Part shown: piece after piece, positions 1-9,393 of the stretch
Layout: the number at the start of each line of letters is the position of its first letter
Position numbering within the stretch: position 1 is the stretch's first letter
NCBI RefSeq assembly: GCF_021729085.1
Contig: NZ_JAJSAR010000002.1
Span: forward strand, 1,059,445 to 1,123,444
DNA: 64,000 bases
From: Pseudohongiella sp. O18
GTDB taxonomy: Bacteria > Pseudomonadota > Gammaproteobacteria > Pseudomonadales > Pseudohongiellaceae
Direction: 5' to 3'
The notes under the pieces: model-generated
Database searches by the model: none
The model's input: the letters and a program-made list of their open reading frames with translations, nothing else
What the model was told of the DNA's origin: nothing
Translations under genes and position numbers: made by a program

Positions 1-1476
1 CTCGACAGCAGCATGAACTGAGACACCGCTCTGCTCAAGCAGTTCATCAAGCACATCATCCAATTCTTCTGGCTCAGCGCGGCGACGCGGTTGTTCTGCC
101 GGCGGCTCTTCGTCTGCGGCATGCCATTCCTCGGCATCACCAGCGCCGTTCACCTCTGCTTCGTCATCCTCATCTGTCTCATACAGATTGGACTCAGACC
201 AGTCCGGTTCATCCAGACCGGACTCTTCCGGATCCAGTTCATCCAGTTCAGATTCATGAAGGTCAGACTCCAGCTCTTCCAGATCAGAGTCCTGCCAGCC
301 CTGACCGTCCCAGCTGTCGCTGCTGTCGTCCGCGACCTGCTCATCCATGTTCACTTCATCGTCGGCTCCGCGCTGAGCGCCGAACGATGTTGCTGAGGAG
401 AACTCAAATTCTGTGTCGGAATCAGCGTCTTCACTGTCTTCCGGGTCTTCTTCAGTGACTGGCTCCATTACGGTATCAAAACCAGTCTCACTCTCTTGCA
501 TGTCCTGATAGGACTGCTCTGGCTCAGCTTCAGGCTGAATCTCTGGCTCTGGCTCATACTGAAGCTCTGATTCCGCATCCACCGCTTCATCTTCAACCAG
601 CTCATCATCAGTGGAATCCGCATCAGTCTCAGCAAATTCAGTATCCCAGTCCCCGGATGCACTGGCGTCAAAGGTTGGTTCGGTTCGTGATGCTGTTTCG
701 TCGGAGCGTCTATCAGCCGCCACTTTCACTTCCCTTACTGGTGATACATCATCCAGCCAGTCGTCATTGTCGTCGTCATAACTGTGAGCCGAGGCACGAT
801 CGACCGCGGCACCCCACTCCTGATCAGTATCAGTATCAGCGTCGGCGGCGGCCAGGTCTGTTGCCTCTTCTATAGGCTCATGTACAGGTTCTTCTTCAGG
901 CCCAACGTTTGAGTCAGCCACTTGTTCCGCTGCCTCGGCAGTTTGATGATCCTGCGACTGCTCGGCAGCAGGCTCTTCTGCTTGCGGCTCAACTGCTAAT
1001 TCTGGCTCGAGGGAATACGGCTCTGTCGGTTGCCAGCTGCCCTCTTCCTCGACTAAAGGAGATGTGGATTCCTGGCTTGCCACGGTACTGGCAGCAACTC
1101 CCGCTGCCGCTGCTGTAGTATTTTTCAGCTGGCCTTCTTTTAAATGACCCTTTGCACGCGCGAAGGTATCCGTTGTCTTTTTTGGGAAGGTCTTGGTCGG
1201 CGATGACAGGCTGCCGGGGCCACGTGCAGCCGGAATACGGTCGTTGGGCAGACCGTGCTGGCGCATCACCTCGGCAAAGGAACGCTCTACAACCCTGGCA
1301 CCACCGCTGGGCAGCTCGCGCAGCTCGAGTTCTTCGAGGTCATACTCGGGAATGTTTTTTTCCAGCTGGAATTTGATTTTGTTTTTGCGACGACGCATGG
1401 CCACGTAAATGCCACGCAGCAGCACGACGATGATCGCCAGAATCAAAATCAAAATGAGAAATTCCCGTAACATCAT
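1..1476 (-). CDS. zipA: Cell division protein ZipA, 3' end beyond window
   Basis: The reading frame is open from an ATG at 1476 to the window edge (492 codons), so the C-terminus is missing. The N-terminus has one membrane segment of about 20 residues (LILILILAIIVVLL) followed by a basic stretch (RRRKNK), the ZipA topology that anchors FtsZ filaments to the inner membrane. A very acidic Glu/Asp/Ser/Ala-rich segment then runs to the window edge, as expected for the ZipA linker but far longer than in E. coli, whose whole protein is 328 residues. The C-terminal FtsZ-binding domain should lie beyond base 1. The gene starts 30 bases after the smc stop on the same strand, the usual smc-zipA order in gammaproteobacteria. 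A GGA ribosome site lies about 9 bases before the start. The name rests on topology and synteny, not on the missing domain. Confidence 0.8.
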   Translation of the reverse strand, partial: MMLREFLILILILAIIVVLLRGIYVAMRRRKNKIKFQLEKNIPEYDLEELELRELPSGGARVVERSFAEVMRQHGLPNDRIPAARGPGSLSSPTKTFPKKTTDTFARAKGHLKEGQLKNTTAAAAGVAASTVASQESTSPLVEEEGSWQPTEPYSLEPELAVEPQAEEPAAEQSQDHQTAEAAEQVADSNVGPEEEPVHEPIEEATDLAAADADTDTDQEWGAAVDRASAHSYDDDNDDWLDDVSPVREVKVAADRRSDETASRTEPTFDASASGDWDTEFAETDADSTDDELVEDEAVDAESELQYEPEPEIQPEAEPEQSYQDMQESETGFDTVMEPVTEEDPEDSEDADSDTEFEFSSATSFGAQRGADDEVNMDEQVADDSSDSWDGQGWQDSDLEELESDLHESELDELDPEESGLDEPDWSESNLYETDEDDEAEVNGAGDAEEWHAADEEPPAEQPRRRAEPEELDDVLDELLEQSGVSVHAAVE

Positions 1477-1506
1477 TGTTTTGCAGTTCCTTTAAGCGCA
1501 CGGGCC

Positions 1507-4500
1507 TTACATCGCAGCCAGTTCGGCTGCTTCTTCAATATCTACCGCCACGATTCGGCTGACACCGGGTTCATGCATGGTGACACCCAGCAGCTGATTG
1601 GCGGTTTCCATGGTCAGCTTGTTGTGCGTGATAAACACGAACTGTACCGTGTCGGACATCTCTTTGACCAGCCGGCTATAGCGTCCAACGTTGGCGTCAT
1701 CCAGTGGCGCGTCAACCTCGTCCAGCATACAGAATGGCGAAGGGTTCAGACGGAAGATCGAGAATACCAGCGCGATGGCCGTCATGGCCTTTTCACCACC
1801 CGACAGCAGGTGAATGGTGCTGTTACGTTTGCCCGGCGGGCGCGCCATAATGGCGACACCGGTATCCAGCAGATCGTCACCGGTCATGTCCAGGTAGGCA
1901 TGGCCGCCACCAAAGACTTTGGGGAACAGCTCCTGCAGGCCGGCGTTGATCTTGTCAAAGGTCTCCTTGAACCGGGTACGCGTTTCGCGGTCAATCTTGC
2001 GGATAGCGTTTTCCAGCGTGAGCAGTGCCTTTTCCAGGTCTTCGTTCTGCGCGTCCAGGTAGACTTTACGTTCGGACTGCTGCTGGTATTCCTCAATCGC
2101 TGCCAGGTTGATGGCACCCAGCCGGCTTATACGCTGACCCAGTGACTCCAGTTCCTGCTCACAGCCACTGGCGGTCAGATCTTCGGGCAGATTGGTGAGC
2201 ACGGTATCCAGGTCATAGCGCGCCTCACGCAGTTGTTCCGACAGGGCTTCACGCTTGACCAGGTCGCCTTCTGTTTTCAGGCGGTTCTCCATCAGCTTTT
2301 CACGCAAGCCTGCAGCCTGACGTTCAAAGCCGGCACGCTGCTGCTCCATGGCACGCAGCTGATGTTCGTTGTCGTCGGCTGCGGCTTTGGCAGTGTTCAT
2401 CTGCTCTTCCACTTCCAGGCGTCTTTGCAGCAGCTCTTCCAGCTCGGCACGCTTGCCTTCCAGCGGCGAGTCGGACTCGGACAGCTGTCTCTCAATGGAT
2501 TCAATACGTTCGCGGGAACGCTGCACCTGGGTATTCATGCGCGCCATGGTGTCTTTTAATGAGCTGATCTGTGAGTTCAGAAGCTGCGCACGCATGCTGA
2601 TCTGATGATGATGATCCTTGTCGTGACGGGCTTTCTGGCGCACCTGATCCAGGGTCTGGCGCAGATCATCGCGCTGCTGCAGCAGCTGCTCGCGGCGTTC
2701 CACATCCTGCTCCATGGTATCCAGTGCGGCCTGCAGACGCTCGCGCGACTGGGTGATATTGTCCTGTTCAAACTCCAGCTGCTTTTGCAGTTCTTCCAGC
2801 TCGTGCTGGACACGCTGGCGGCGCTGGTTGGTCTGCTCTTCTTTCATGATCTTTGCACTGAGGCGCGATTTCAGGTCGCTGTATTCGCGGCTCAACTGTG
2901 CAATCTGACGCTGCACATCTTCGCGTTGCGCTTCCAGGTCGCGCAATGCATCGCGGCTCTGTTGCTGCTGCTCGACCAGATCATCGACCCGCGCCTGCAG
3001 TTCTTCCATCTGCTCGCTCAGACGGGCCATCTCACCTTTACGGGCCAAAAGACCTTCGCTGGCATCCACAGTCTTGCGCACGCGAATCCAGTTGCGACCC
3101 AGCCAGACACCGTCGCGCGTAACAATGGACTGCTCATCGCGCAGACTGGCGCGCTGCGCCATGGCCTGTTCCAGCGTGTCGGCAACCAGAATACCCGCCA
3201 GCATGGGGCCGACGTCGATCTTGCCGCTAATCTTGCTGGCAAGACTGGCGGCATCTGACGAGGACTGGGAGCCAGCTCCCTCGCCGACCAGCGTCACGCT
3301 GGGCACATCAGCCACGTCCGAGCCGATCGCCCCGCCAAGATCCTCTACGCAGACAGCCTGCAATGTGTCACCCAGCACCGCTTCAACCGCTTTTTCCCAG
3401 CCCTCGGCGACACGAACCAGCTCGCCAAGGCGCGGCCGCTGCGACAGTCCGCGCTGATCCAGCCACTTGTTCAGCTTGTCATTCTTCTGCCCCAGTGCGG
3501 CCTGCTGCAGCGCTTCCAGCGAGGCGAACTGCCCTTTGTATTTCTGCAACTCAGAGCGGGTCTGATCCAGCGACTGCGACAGCTGCTGACCACGACCACG
3601 CTCCTGTTCGATGCTGCCAGCCAGGTCGGAATTGCGCGTCTGTTCGGCATCCAGCGTGTCTTCCATCTGAGCCACCTGCATGGACAGCTCATCAATCGCA
3701 TCCTGCTCGGGGTTTTCACCCAGGGTCTCGCGCTCTTCTTTTAATCGTGCACGCCGCTCTATGCCGCGCTCAACAATCTTTTCCAGCTGCTGGATACGAG
3801 ACTGTTCAACTTCGGCAGTCTGACGGGGCTCTTCCGAGCGCTGACTGAAGGTGTCCCATTCGTGCTGCCAGTTCTGCATGCGCTCTTCAGCTTCTTCCAG
3901 CTGAATGGCAGATTCCTCGGCAGTGCTTTCGGCCATTTCCAGCTCGGGCTCCAGGCCGTCCAGTTCATCCTGCAGCGTGTCCATTTTCTGCACATCGACA
4001 TCCATCTCTGCCTGTGATTCGGAGAAATTGCGACGATTGTCATCAAGATCAGCGCGCAGCTGTTTCATGCGTTCGATGTGATGCTCGATGGACTGCTCGA
4101 TACGGGCGATATCACCACCAATGGAATAGTAGCGGCCCTGCACTTCACTGAGCTTGTCGTTCAGGTCGGTCTGGTTCAGCAACAGTTGTTCATGCTGGGC
4201 GTCCAGCGCACGCTGCTCGGCGATGACAGCCTCAATCTGCAGCTCCAGATCCTTGATGACGGACTGTTTGGACTCCACTTCCTCATTCAGGGCACGCCAG
4301 CGAATAGCATTATACTGCGCATTAAGATCACGCTCTTGAGCCTTGTATTCCTTGTATTTTTCTGCCGCCTGCGCCTGACGATGCAGATGCTGAAGCTGAC
4401 GGTCCAGCTCTTCGCGGATGTCGGTCAGGCGCTCCAGGTTCTCGCGGGTTCGCTTGATGCGGTTTTCGGTATCGCGTCGGCGCTCCTTGTATTTGGAGAT

Positions 4501-5007
4501 ACCTGCTGCCTCCTCAATGAAGATACGCAGCTCTTCCGGTTTGGACTCGATCAGACGCGAAACCATGCCCTGCTCGATGATGGAGTAGCTACGCGGACCC
4601 AGACCGGTGCCAAGGAAAATATCGGTGATGTCACGACGACGACACTTGGTGCCATTTAACATATAGACGTTTTGACCGTCGCGGGTCACTTTGCGCTTGA
4701 TGGAGATTTCGCTGAACTTGGCGTACTCGCCCTTGATGCGGTTGTCGCTGTTATCAAATACCAGTTCGATGCTGGCCTGGCCCACTGGTTTGCGCCCCCC
4801 CGAGCCGTTAAAGATGACGTCGGTCATGTTCTCGCCGCGCAGGTTTTTGGCGGAACTCTCGCCCATCACCCAGCGCACGGCGTCGATGATGTTGGATTTA
4901 CCGCAGCCATTGGGGCCAACGACGGCACAGAGATTACTGGGAAAGTTGACCGTGGTGGGATCCACAAAAGACTTGAAACCGGCGAGCTTGATACTTTTTA
5001 AGCGCAT
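1507..5007 (-). CDS. smc: Chromosome segregation ATPase Smc
   Basis: Full-length SMC protein of 1166 residues, the usual length. It forms a long antiparallel coiled-coil dimer that organises and segregates the chromosome with ScpA/ScpB. The N-terminal head carries Walker A GPNGCGKSN at residues 31-39. Two long Glu/Gln/Arg-rich coiled coils flank a hinge of lower charge at roughly 505-660. The C-terminal head carries the ABC signature LSGGEKAMTAIAL and Walker B MLDEVDAPLDDANV. The start MRLKSIKLAGFKSF is canonical. It lies just upstream of zipA and diverges from the barrel gene at 5155. Nothing appears broken, and dense spurious frames on the opposite strand are typical of coiled-coil genes. 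Confidence 0.98.
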   Translation of the reverse strand: MRLKSIKLAGFKSFVDPTTVNFPSNLCAVVGPNGCGKSNIIDAVRWVMGESSAKNLRGENMTDVIFNGSGGRKPVGQASIELVFDNSDNRIKGEYAKFSEISIKRKVTRDGQNVYMLNGTKCRRRDITDIFLGTGLGPRSYSIIEQGMVSRLIESKPEELRIFIEEAAGISKYKERRRDTENRIKRTRENLERLTDIREELDRQLQHLHRQAQAAEKYKEYKAQERDLNAQYNAIRWRALNEEVESKQSVIKDLELQIEAVIAEQRALDAQHEQLLLNQTDLNDKLSEVQGRYYSIGGDIARIEQSIEHHIERMKQLRADLDDNRRNFSESQAEMDVDVQKMDTLQDELDGLEPELEMAESTAEESAIQLEEAEERMQNWQHEWDTFSQRSEEPRQTAEVEQSRIQQLEKIVERGIERRARLKEERETLGENPEQDAIDELSMQVAQMEDTLDAEQTRNSDLAGSIEQERGRGQQLSQSLDQTRSELQKYKGQFASLEALQQAALGQKNDKLNKWLDQRGLSQRPRLGELVRVAEGWEKAVEAVLGDTLQAVCVEDLGGAIGSDVADVPSVTLVGEGAGSQSSSDAASLASKISGKIDVGPMLAGILVADTLEQAMAQRASLRDEQSIVTRDGVWLGRNWIRVRKTVDASEGLLARKGEMARLSEQMEELQARVDDLVEQQQQSRDALRDLEAQREDVQRQIAQLSREYSDLKSRLSAKIMKEEQTNQRRQRVQHELEELQKQLEFEQDNITQSRERLQAALDTMEQDVERREQLLQQRDDLRQTLDQVRQKARHDKDHHHQISMRAQLLNSQISSLKDTMARMNTQVQRSRERIESIERQLSESDSPLEGKRAELEELLQRRLEVEEQMNTAKAAADDNEHQLRAMEQQRAGFERQAAGLREKLMENRLKTEGDLVKREALSEQLREARYDLDTVLTNLPEDLTASGCEQELESLGQRISRLGAINLAAIEEYQQQSERKVYLDAQNEDLEKALLTLENAIRKIDRETRTRFKETFDKINAGLQELFPKVFGGGHAYLDMTGDDLLDTGVAIMARPPGKRNSTIHLLSGGEKAMTAIALVFSIFRLNPSPFCMLDEVDAPLDDANVGRYSRLVKEMSDTVQFVFITHNKLTMETANQLLGVTMHEPGVSRIVAVDIEEAAELAAM

Positions 5008-5154
5008 GTTGTGAAGCTTACTCTAACGTCCTGTTGTGTATTTGTTATCAACGGGAGAGTGTAGCTTAAAAAGCCGAGCCGGAGGGATTATTTTTTTAGT
5101 GATAACTGCTAAGCTTTGGGGCTTGCAAGGACCTTCAGAACGAGACCCGGACTT

Positions 5155-6285
5155 ATGGAACGCACCACGCTGCTGGCTACCGCACTTTCCCTTTCTACGC
5201 TTTCTCTCTCAGGACTGGCGCAGGCACAACAACCCTCCGGCTGGATTGGCAACGGCCATACCAGTGCCTACACGCTGGGCGCAGGCGAATTTGAACTGAG
5301 CGGCAGCCTGTTGCGTGTAGATGACACCATTGATTTCCTCGATTTGCGTGAGGAAGTGCTGGCCAATAACAACCGACTGACTGGCAACAGCGGCGACCTG
5401 GAAGGCTCGCGCGGCAACCTGCGCGTAGGCATCTGGCGCGGCATGGAGTTGTTCTACAACCGCCAGCAACAGGATCTGACCTTGAAAGTTGCGCCCAACT
5501 CTCGCGTGGACATCGCGGATCTGGATGAGAAGCTGCAGACTACCAGTACCTCCTGGGGCGGCAAGTTTGTGTTTTATCAGACGGCCAATCCGGTGCCGCA
5601 GCGACCCTGGACCAGCGCCGCACTGCAGGTGAAATACACGGAAAATGAAAGCGACGATTTTGGCGGCTTTCTGGAAACCCTGCGCTTTGACGCCAATATT
5701 ACGATTCAACTCGATCCACCACAGCGCTTCAGCCTGGACCGCCTGAAGGATGACGGCTGGCAGGCCCAGCTGATTTTCACCCATGGTATGGGTGATCGCC
5801 TGGCGCTGAGCTACTGGGCGGGTTATGGTGAGCAGGACTCCAGCTCCGGTACCAGTACCGAGATCGAGCAGACGTCGCTGCAAAATGCATTTCTGCAGAC
5901 CTTTGATGTGTCAGAGGAATTGCTGACCGCAGGTGTCAGCCTGAACTGGCAGATCACGCCCCGTCTGCCGCTTCAGATCGGCTACGAATACATCAACATC
6001 CGTAACCGGGATGCTGTGATCAACAGCAGCAGCAGTCCGCTGGTCCCGGGCTTCCTGCGCGGCAGCAATCTGAATGCCAGCGCGGACAATAATCACACAC
6101 TGTATGGGTCACTGAACTTCTGGATCAGCCCGCATATCTATACCGGGATATCTGGCAAGCTGTATCGCAACCAGTACACCGGCATCATGCCGCATTTTAA
6201 CAATCCGCTGAGTGGCAGTTTTTCAGACATTACCTACGGCCACCTGGAATTGACGCTTGGCGTAAAATTTGCAGCGCTACAGTAA
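5155..6285 (+). CDS. Predicted outer-membrane beta-barrel protein
   Basis: A 376-residue protein of unknown function. The ATG at 5155 gives a clean signal peptide (hydrophobic core, then LSGLAQA/QQ); an in-frame TTG at 5116 would place 13 residues before it and is less likely. The mature part is rich in alternating polar/hydrophobic strands with aromatic girdle residues (GMELFYNRQQQDL, LALSYWAGYG, LQIGYEYINI, ITYGHLELTLGVKF) and no cytoplasmic domain, as expected of an outer-membrane barrel of perhaps 12-16 strands. It is monocistronic, divergent from smc, and followed by a perfect 17-bp palindrome. I do not recognise the family, and the substrate is unknown. Confidence 0.7.
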   Translation: MERTTLLATALSLSTLSLSGLAQAQQPSGWIGNGHTSAYTLGAGEFELSGSLLRVDDTIDFLDLREEVLANNNRLTGNSGDLEGSRGNLRVGIWRGMELFYNRQQQDLTLKVAPNSRVDIADLDEKLQTTSTSWGGKFVFYQTANPVPQRPWTSAALQVKYTENESDDFGGFLETLRFDANITIQLDPPQRFSLDRLKDDGWQAQLIFTHGMGDRLALSYWAGYGEQDSSSGTSTEIEQTSLQNAFLQTFDVSEELLTAGVSLNWQITPRLPLQIGYEYINIRNRDAVINSSSSPLVPGFLRGSNLNASADNNHTLYGSLNFWISPHIYTGISGKLYRNQYTGIMPHFNNPLSGSFSDITYGHLELTLGVKFAALQ

Positions 6286-6375
6286 CGGGACAGCTGGTGC
6301 AGGTTTAGGCAGGCTGGAAGCGGCACGTCGGGACAAGTTTGCACCCTGGGCGTGCGCACGTGCATTTAAGTGGTG

Positions 6376-6413
6376 CGCAGGTTCGATTAGCCATCCGGCT
6401 AATCGAACCTGCG
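6376..6413. repeat. Perfect 17-bp inverted repeat with 4-nt loop
   Basis: A 17-base arm beginning CGCAGGTTCGATTAGCC is followed by ATCC and its exact reverse complement. It is the longest perfect hairpin seen in the window. No T-tract follows on either strand (the plus strand continues ATCAAAAAATGG), so it is not a textbook intrinsic terminator, although it lies where one would be expected after the barrel gene. It could be a factor-aided terminator, a protein-binding palindrome or a small repeat. The rest of the 6286-6657 gap shows only the putative promoter region described next. Confidence 0.7.
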
Positions 6414-6507
6414 ATCAAAAAATGGCAGACTGCCTGTAAATTTGCGCTTAGGTCGCGAGCTTAAGTCACGAAAAGTAATTAGAATTATTTCAGAATGCGC
6501 TAACATT

Positions 6508-6539
6508 TTGACACATATCTATGGCAGAATCTGATATGT
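6508..6539 (+). promoter_or_regulatory. Possible promoter/operator of first paralog gene
   Basis: A consensus-like TTGACA at 6508-6513 overlaps a 7-bp inverted repeat, ACATATC (6513-6519) and GATATGT (6533-6539). This could be a -35 element with an overlapping operator for the gene at 6658. The -10 match is poor, so this is tentative. Confidence 0.25.
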
Positions 6540-6657
6540 CTAAATCTGTGCTTTCGCCGCTATCTAATCCAACATGGCAGGCTTGTGACGTAAGGCATTG
6601 AAACACTTTTAAATTCACGAAATATTTCGATTGCAATCGCATTTTGAGGGACACGCA

Positions 6658-9297
6658 ATGAACAACAATCAACGCTTCGTGAAAAAGCGTCTCGCGCAAT
6701 ATGTAGCAGCCTCGCTCATCGCCGGCATGAGCACACAGGCGCTGGCTAATGACTTCACGATTAATAATGGTCAACTGACGATCAGTAACGATAACAGTTT
6801 CTCGCAAACCGTCACCGTGGGTGCCAACGGCATCGTAGGATCCGTTGACAACGTGCCTGTCAGTAACAACTTCGGCATCCCGAATTTCAGTTTTGACCTG
6901 GTCAACTCTGCGGCGACAGCAACCAACGGAACTTACACATTTGAAGTGGCCGTGGCCATCCAGTCAGACAGTGTTGCTAATCGTCGCTTTGAGGCTTACC
7001 TCGGCAACCTGTCTCTGACAGTCAACGGCAGCACAGTTACCGGCACAATTCCCAATCAGGACCTGGTGGTACTGGCCCGTGATGGCGCTGTGAACGCTAC
7101 CGCGGTGATCAGCAATAACTCCGCGTCCAATGGCGCTGTAACCATCAGCGGCGGCAGCGTGACCTTCAGCGGCTCCAACCTGGTCAACCGTCTGGTTAAT
7201 GCCAATGCTGCGTTCCAGACCATTCTGAATGCGTTTAACGCCGGTGGCTCTTACACCTACACTGTGGCAATTGAGCAGACCACCGGTGCCCAGGCAACCC
7301 GGTTCGGTCGAATTGTGAATGGCACATTCTCACCATTCCCTCGTGTTCAAACTGTGTGCTCGCTGGCCACCAACTCCCAGCTGAGCAACGTCTTCACGCT
7401 CAATGGAACCGTGAATAATGCGCCCTACGCGATCAGAACGCTGCTGTCGAACGCCTACGCGGTGCAAGGCAAGTTTGGCGTGCAGCAGGCAGCTTCGGCA
7501 GGCGCCCTGACGGCGTTCACTGAAGACTGTACCGAGCAGACCACCGGCGGTGGTGGCGGCAACGGTGGTGGTGGCGGTGATACTGGCGGTGGCACTGTCG
7601 TCGTTAACGAAGACGAACTGAACGAGCAGGATCAGCAGCTGGACAATCTGGACAACACGGTCGAGCAGGAGCTCTCCGGTGGTGGTACTGTGTCGGATTC
7701 GACCGTCACCCAGACAAATACAGCCACGAATACCGCGGTCACCAATATCAATAATGTGGTCAACAGCATCAATACTGGTACCACTGTCAGCACCAGCAAC
7801 CTGCTGAACACCATCTCGGTAGTTGCCAAGGCAGGCAGTACCGGTGCGACAGTAGCCAACGCAACCGCCGACGCAACTGCTAAAGAACAGCTGATCACCA
7901 ACTCGCGAACTGTTCTCAATGCCAGCGCGACAGCACTTACGTCGCTGGCTGCTCAGTCCCAAAGTAGTACTGCCCCAACCTTGACGGCCGCGCAGGTCAC
8001 TCAGGTAAAAACGGCAACCACCAATCTGCTGTCCACTGCATCGACACTGAGCACACAATCGACCAGTCAGACGGACATTGCTGCGGCAGCCCGCGCAGCC
8101 GCCGAAGTCATTAACGCCAACCGACGCCTTAACGTGGCGGCTGACGCAGCGCTGGTGACCTCAATCTCTAACGCCAGCACGCAGATCGCGACGGCAGCCA
8201 TTCGTGCCGCACTGGGCAATAGCAGCGCGAACGACGCCGAAATTACGGCTGCACTGCAGTCAAACCCGGACCTGGCTGAGCAGGTGTTGAACCTGGCACT
8301 GCCAATCCCTCCGGCCCAGGTTGAATCCCGGCAGGAAAAGCTGGACAAGGTCAACAACGCCTCTGCCACTGCCAACCTCAACGCCGCCGCACGCAGCCGT
8401 CTTGCCGACGCAACGCGGGACAACTTCGTGGTGCCCACATCAGTGGTTGTTGGTGGTGTGAACATTCTCGACAAATTGCGTAACCTGTTCAGAGGCACTG
8501 GTACGACAGGCTTCAGCCTGGCGATTACCGATGAAACCGGTCGTTTCGGCGGCATTGCTGGTACCACCCACACCACTCAGGCCGCCATCGAAGTGGATGA
8601 CGTAACGGGCACTGTCAAGGTGATACTGCCCGGTGAAACCTACTCCGGTGCGATTGTGTCAGTGAAATCCGTCCCGTCGACCGTTCCCAACGGCATCCGC
8701 GTCCGTCGCAATGGCAGTACTGTCATCGTAACCGATGGTGTTGCTGTCGAATTGGCGCCCATGGCCCTGGATGTGCTGGCCTTCGGTGCAGCTGTTGAGT
8801 CATCCGGTTACGAGTTCTCAACACGTGACAATGGCTCGTTCGGTCTGAATCTCGGCGGTGGTAACAGTTTCTCCGGCACCTTTGCCTACGACAACCTGAC
8901 CGGTGCAAACGTAAGCAATTGCGGCACTGTAAGCTTCACGGAGCCAACCCGCGAAGTGACCGCAGCTGACTATGCCTTCGGCATCAATTGCGCCAATGGC
9001 ACCACTCAGCGCGTCCTGCCTTTCCCAAGTAACACGTCATTCTTCGACAGTGTGAGAGCAGCAGGGCTGACGGTAGCTACCAATAGAAGCTCTGGCTTTA
9101 TCACCATCAACGGTGTTGGTGTATTGAAGCCCAGCTTCTTTGTAAGCCCGCGGACTGCCGCTGAAGTCACCTTCTATGATGCCAACAAGGACAGTTTCGG
9201 CCTCGCCTATCAGGCGATGGACGTCAACGCCGATGGCAAAATGGATTACAAAGTGATCTCAGCGACAGGAACGCAACTGTTCTACGGCGTTAATTAA
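6658..9297 (+). CDS. Large secreted protein, paralog 1 of 3
   Basis: An 879-residue protein of unknown function. The start at ATG 6658 is preceded by GAGG and gives the same leader as its two paralogs: basic FVKKRLAQY, a hydrophobic segment, then cleavage near ALA/ND (residues 30-32). Regions in order: an Asn/Ser/Thr-rich beta domain to about residue 290 with two Cys; a Gly-rich hinge at about 295-312; an Ala/Thr/Asn-rich, probably helical middle to about 600; and a C-terminal beta domain with two more Cys. The protein ends close after DVNADGKMD (about 855-863), a DxNxDGxxD loop typical of calcium-binding EF-hand or dockerin-like turns. There is no LPXTG, PEP-CTERM or autotransporter barrel. 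Secretion to the periplasm or cell surface is inferred. It is closest to paralog 3 in its middle and C-terminal parts. Confidence 0.85.
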   Translation: MNNNQRFVKKRLAQYVAASLIAGMSTQALANDFTINNGQLTISNDNSFSQTVTVGANGIVGSVDNVPVSNNFGIPNFSFDLVNSAATATNGTYTFEVAVAIQSDSVANRRFEAYLGNLSLTVNGSTVTGTIPNQDLVVLARDGAVNATAVISNNSASNGAVTISGGSVTFSGSNLVNRLVNANAAFQTILNAFNAGGSYTYTVAIEQTTGAQATRFGRIVNGTFSPFPRVQTVCSLATNSQLSNVFTLNGTVNNAPYAIRTLLSNAYAVQGKFGVQQAASAGALTAFTEDCTEQTTGGGGGNGGGGGDTGGGTVVVNEDELNEQDQQLDNLDNTVEQELSGGGTVSDSTVTQTNTATNTAVTNINNVVNSINTGTTVSTSNLLNTISVVAKAGSTGATVANATADATAKEQLITNSRTVLNASATALTSLAAQSQSSTAPTLTAAQVTQVKTATTNLLSTASTLSTQSTSQTDIAAAARAAAEVINANRRLNVAADAALVTSISNASTQIATAAIRAALGNSSANDAEITAALQSNPDLAEQVLNLALPIPPAQVESRQEKLDKVNNASATANLNAAARSRLADATRDNFVVPTSVVVGGVNILDKLRNLFRGTGTTGFSLAITDETGRFGGIAGTTHTTQAAIEVDDVTGTVKVILPGETYSGAIVSVKSVPSTVPNGIRVRRNGSTVIVTDGVAVELAPMALDVLAFGAAVESSGYEFSTRDNGSFGLNLGGGNSFSGTFAYDNLTGANVSNCGTVSFTEPTREVTAADYAFGINCANGTTQRVLPFPSNTSFFDSVRAAGLTVATNRSSGFITINGVGVLKPSFFVSPRTAAEVTFYDANKDSFGLAYQAMDVNADGKMDYKVISATGTQLFYGVN

Positions 9298-9315
9298 ACA
9301 TCGACGCTGGAATGC

Positions 9316-9358
9316 GAACCCGTCAGTCGGCCCCAGGCCGTAGCTGACTGGCGGGTTC
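9316..9358 (+). terminator. Stem-loop after paralog 1
   Basis: GAACCCGTCAGTC at 9316-9328 pairs with GACTGGCGGGTTC at 9346-9358 (13 bp, one G.U). An inner GGCC/GGCC pairing lies between them. It sits 19 bases after the stop codon, but no T-tract follows, so it may be a weak or factor-aided terminator or an mRNA-stabilising hairpin. Confidence 0.4.
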
Positions 9359-9393
9359 CAATTGCAACACCAGATCAGGGATAGCAACAAAAA

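Noticed and set aside
1573-4659. Several long plus-strand open frames opposite smc (up to 217 codons)
   Set aside because: They are antisense to a clear smc gene, have no ribosome sites or family motifs, and arise from the biased codon use of coiled-coil DNA.
6658-9297. Paralogs as autotransporters or two-partner secretion exoproteins
   Set aside because: There is no C-terminal barrel, no TPS domain motif and no TpsB-like gene; the leader is a short Sec-type signal.
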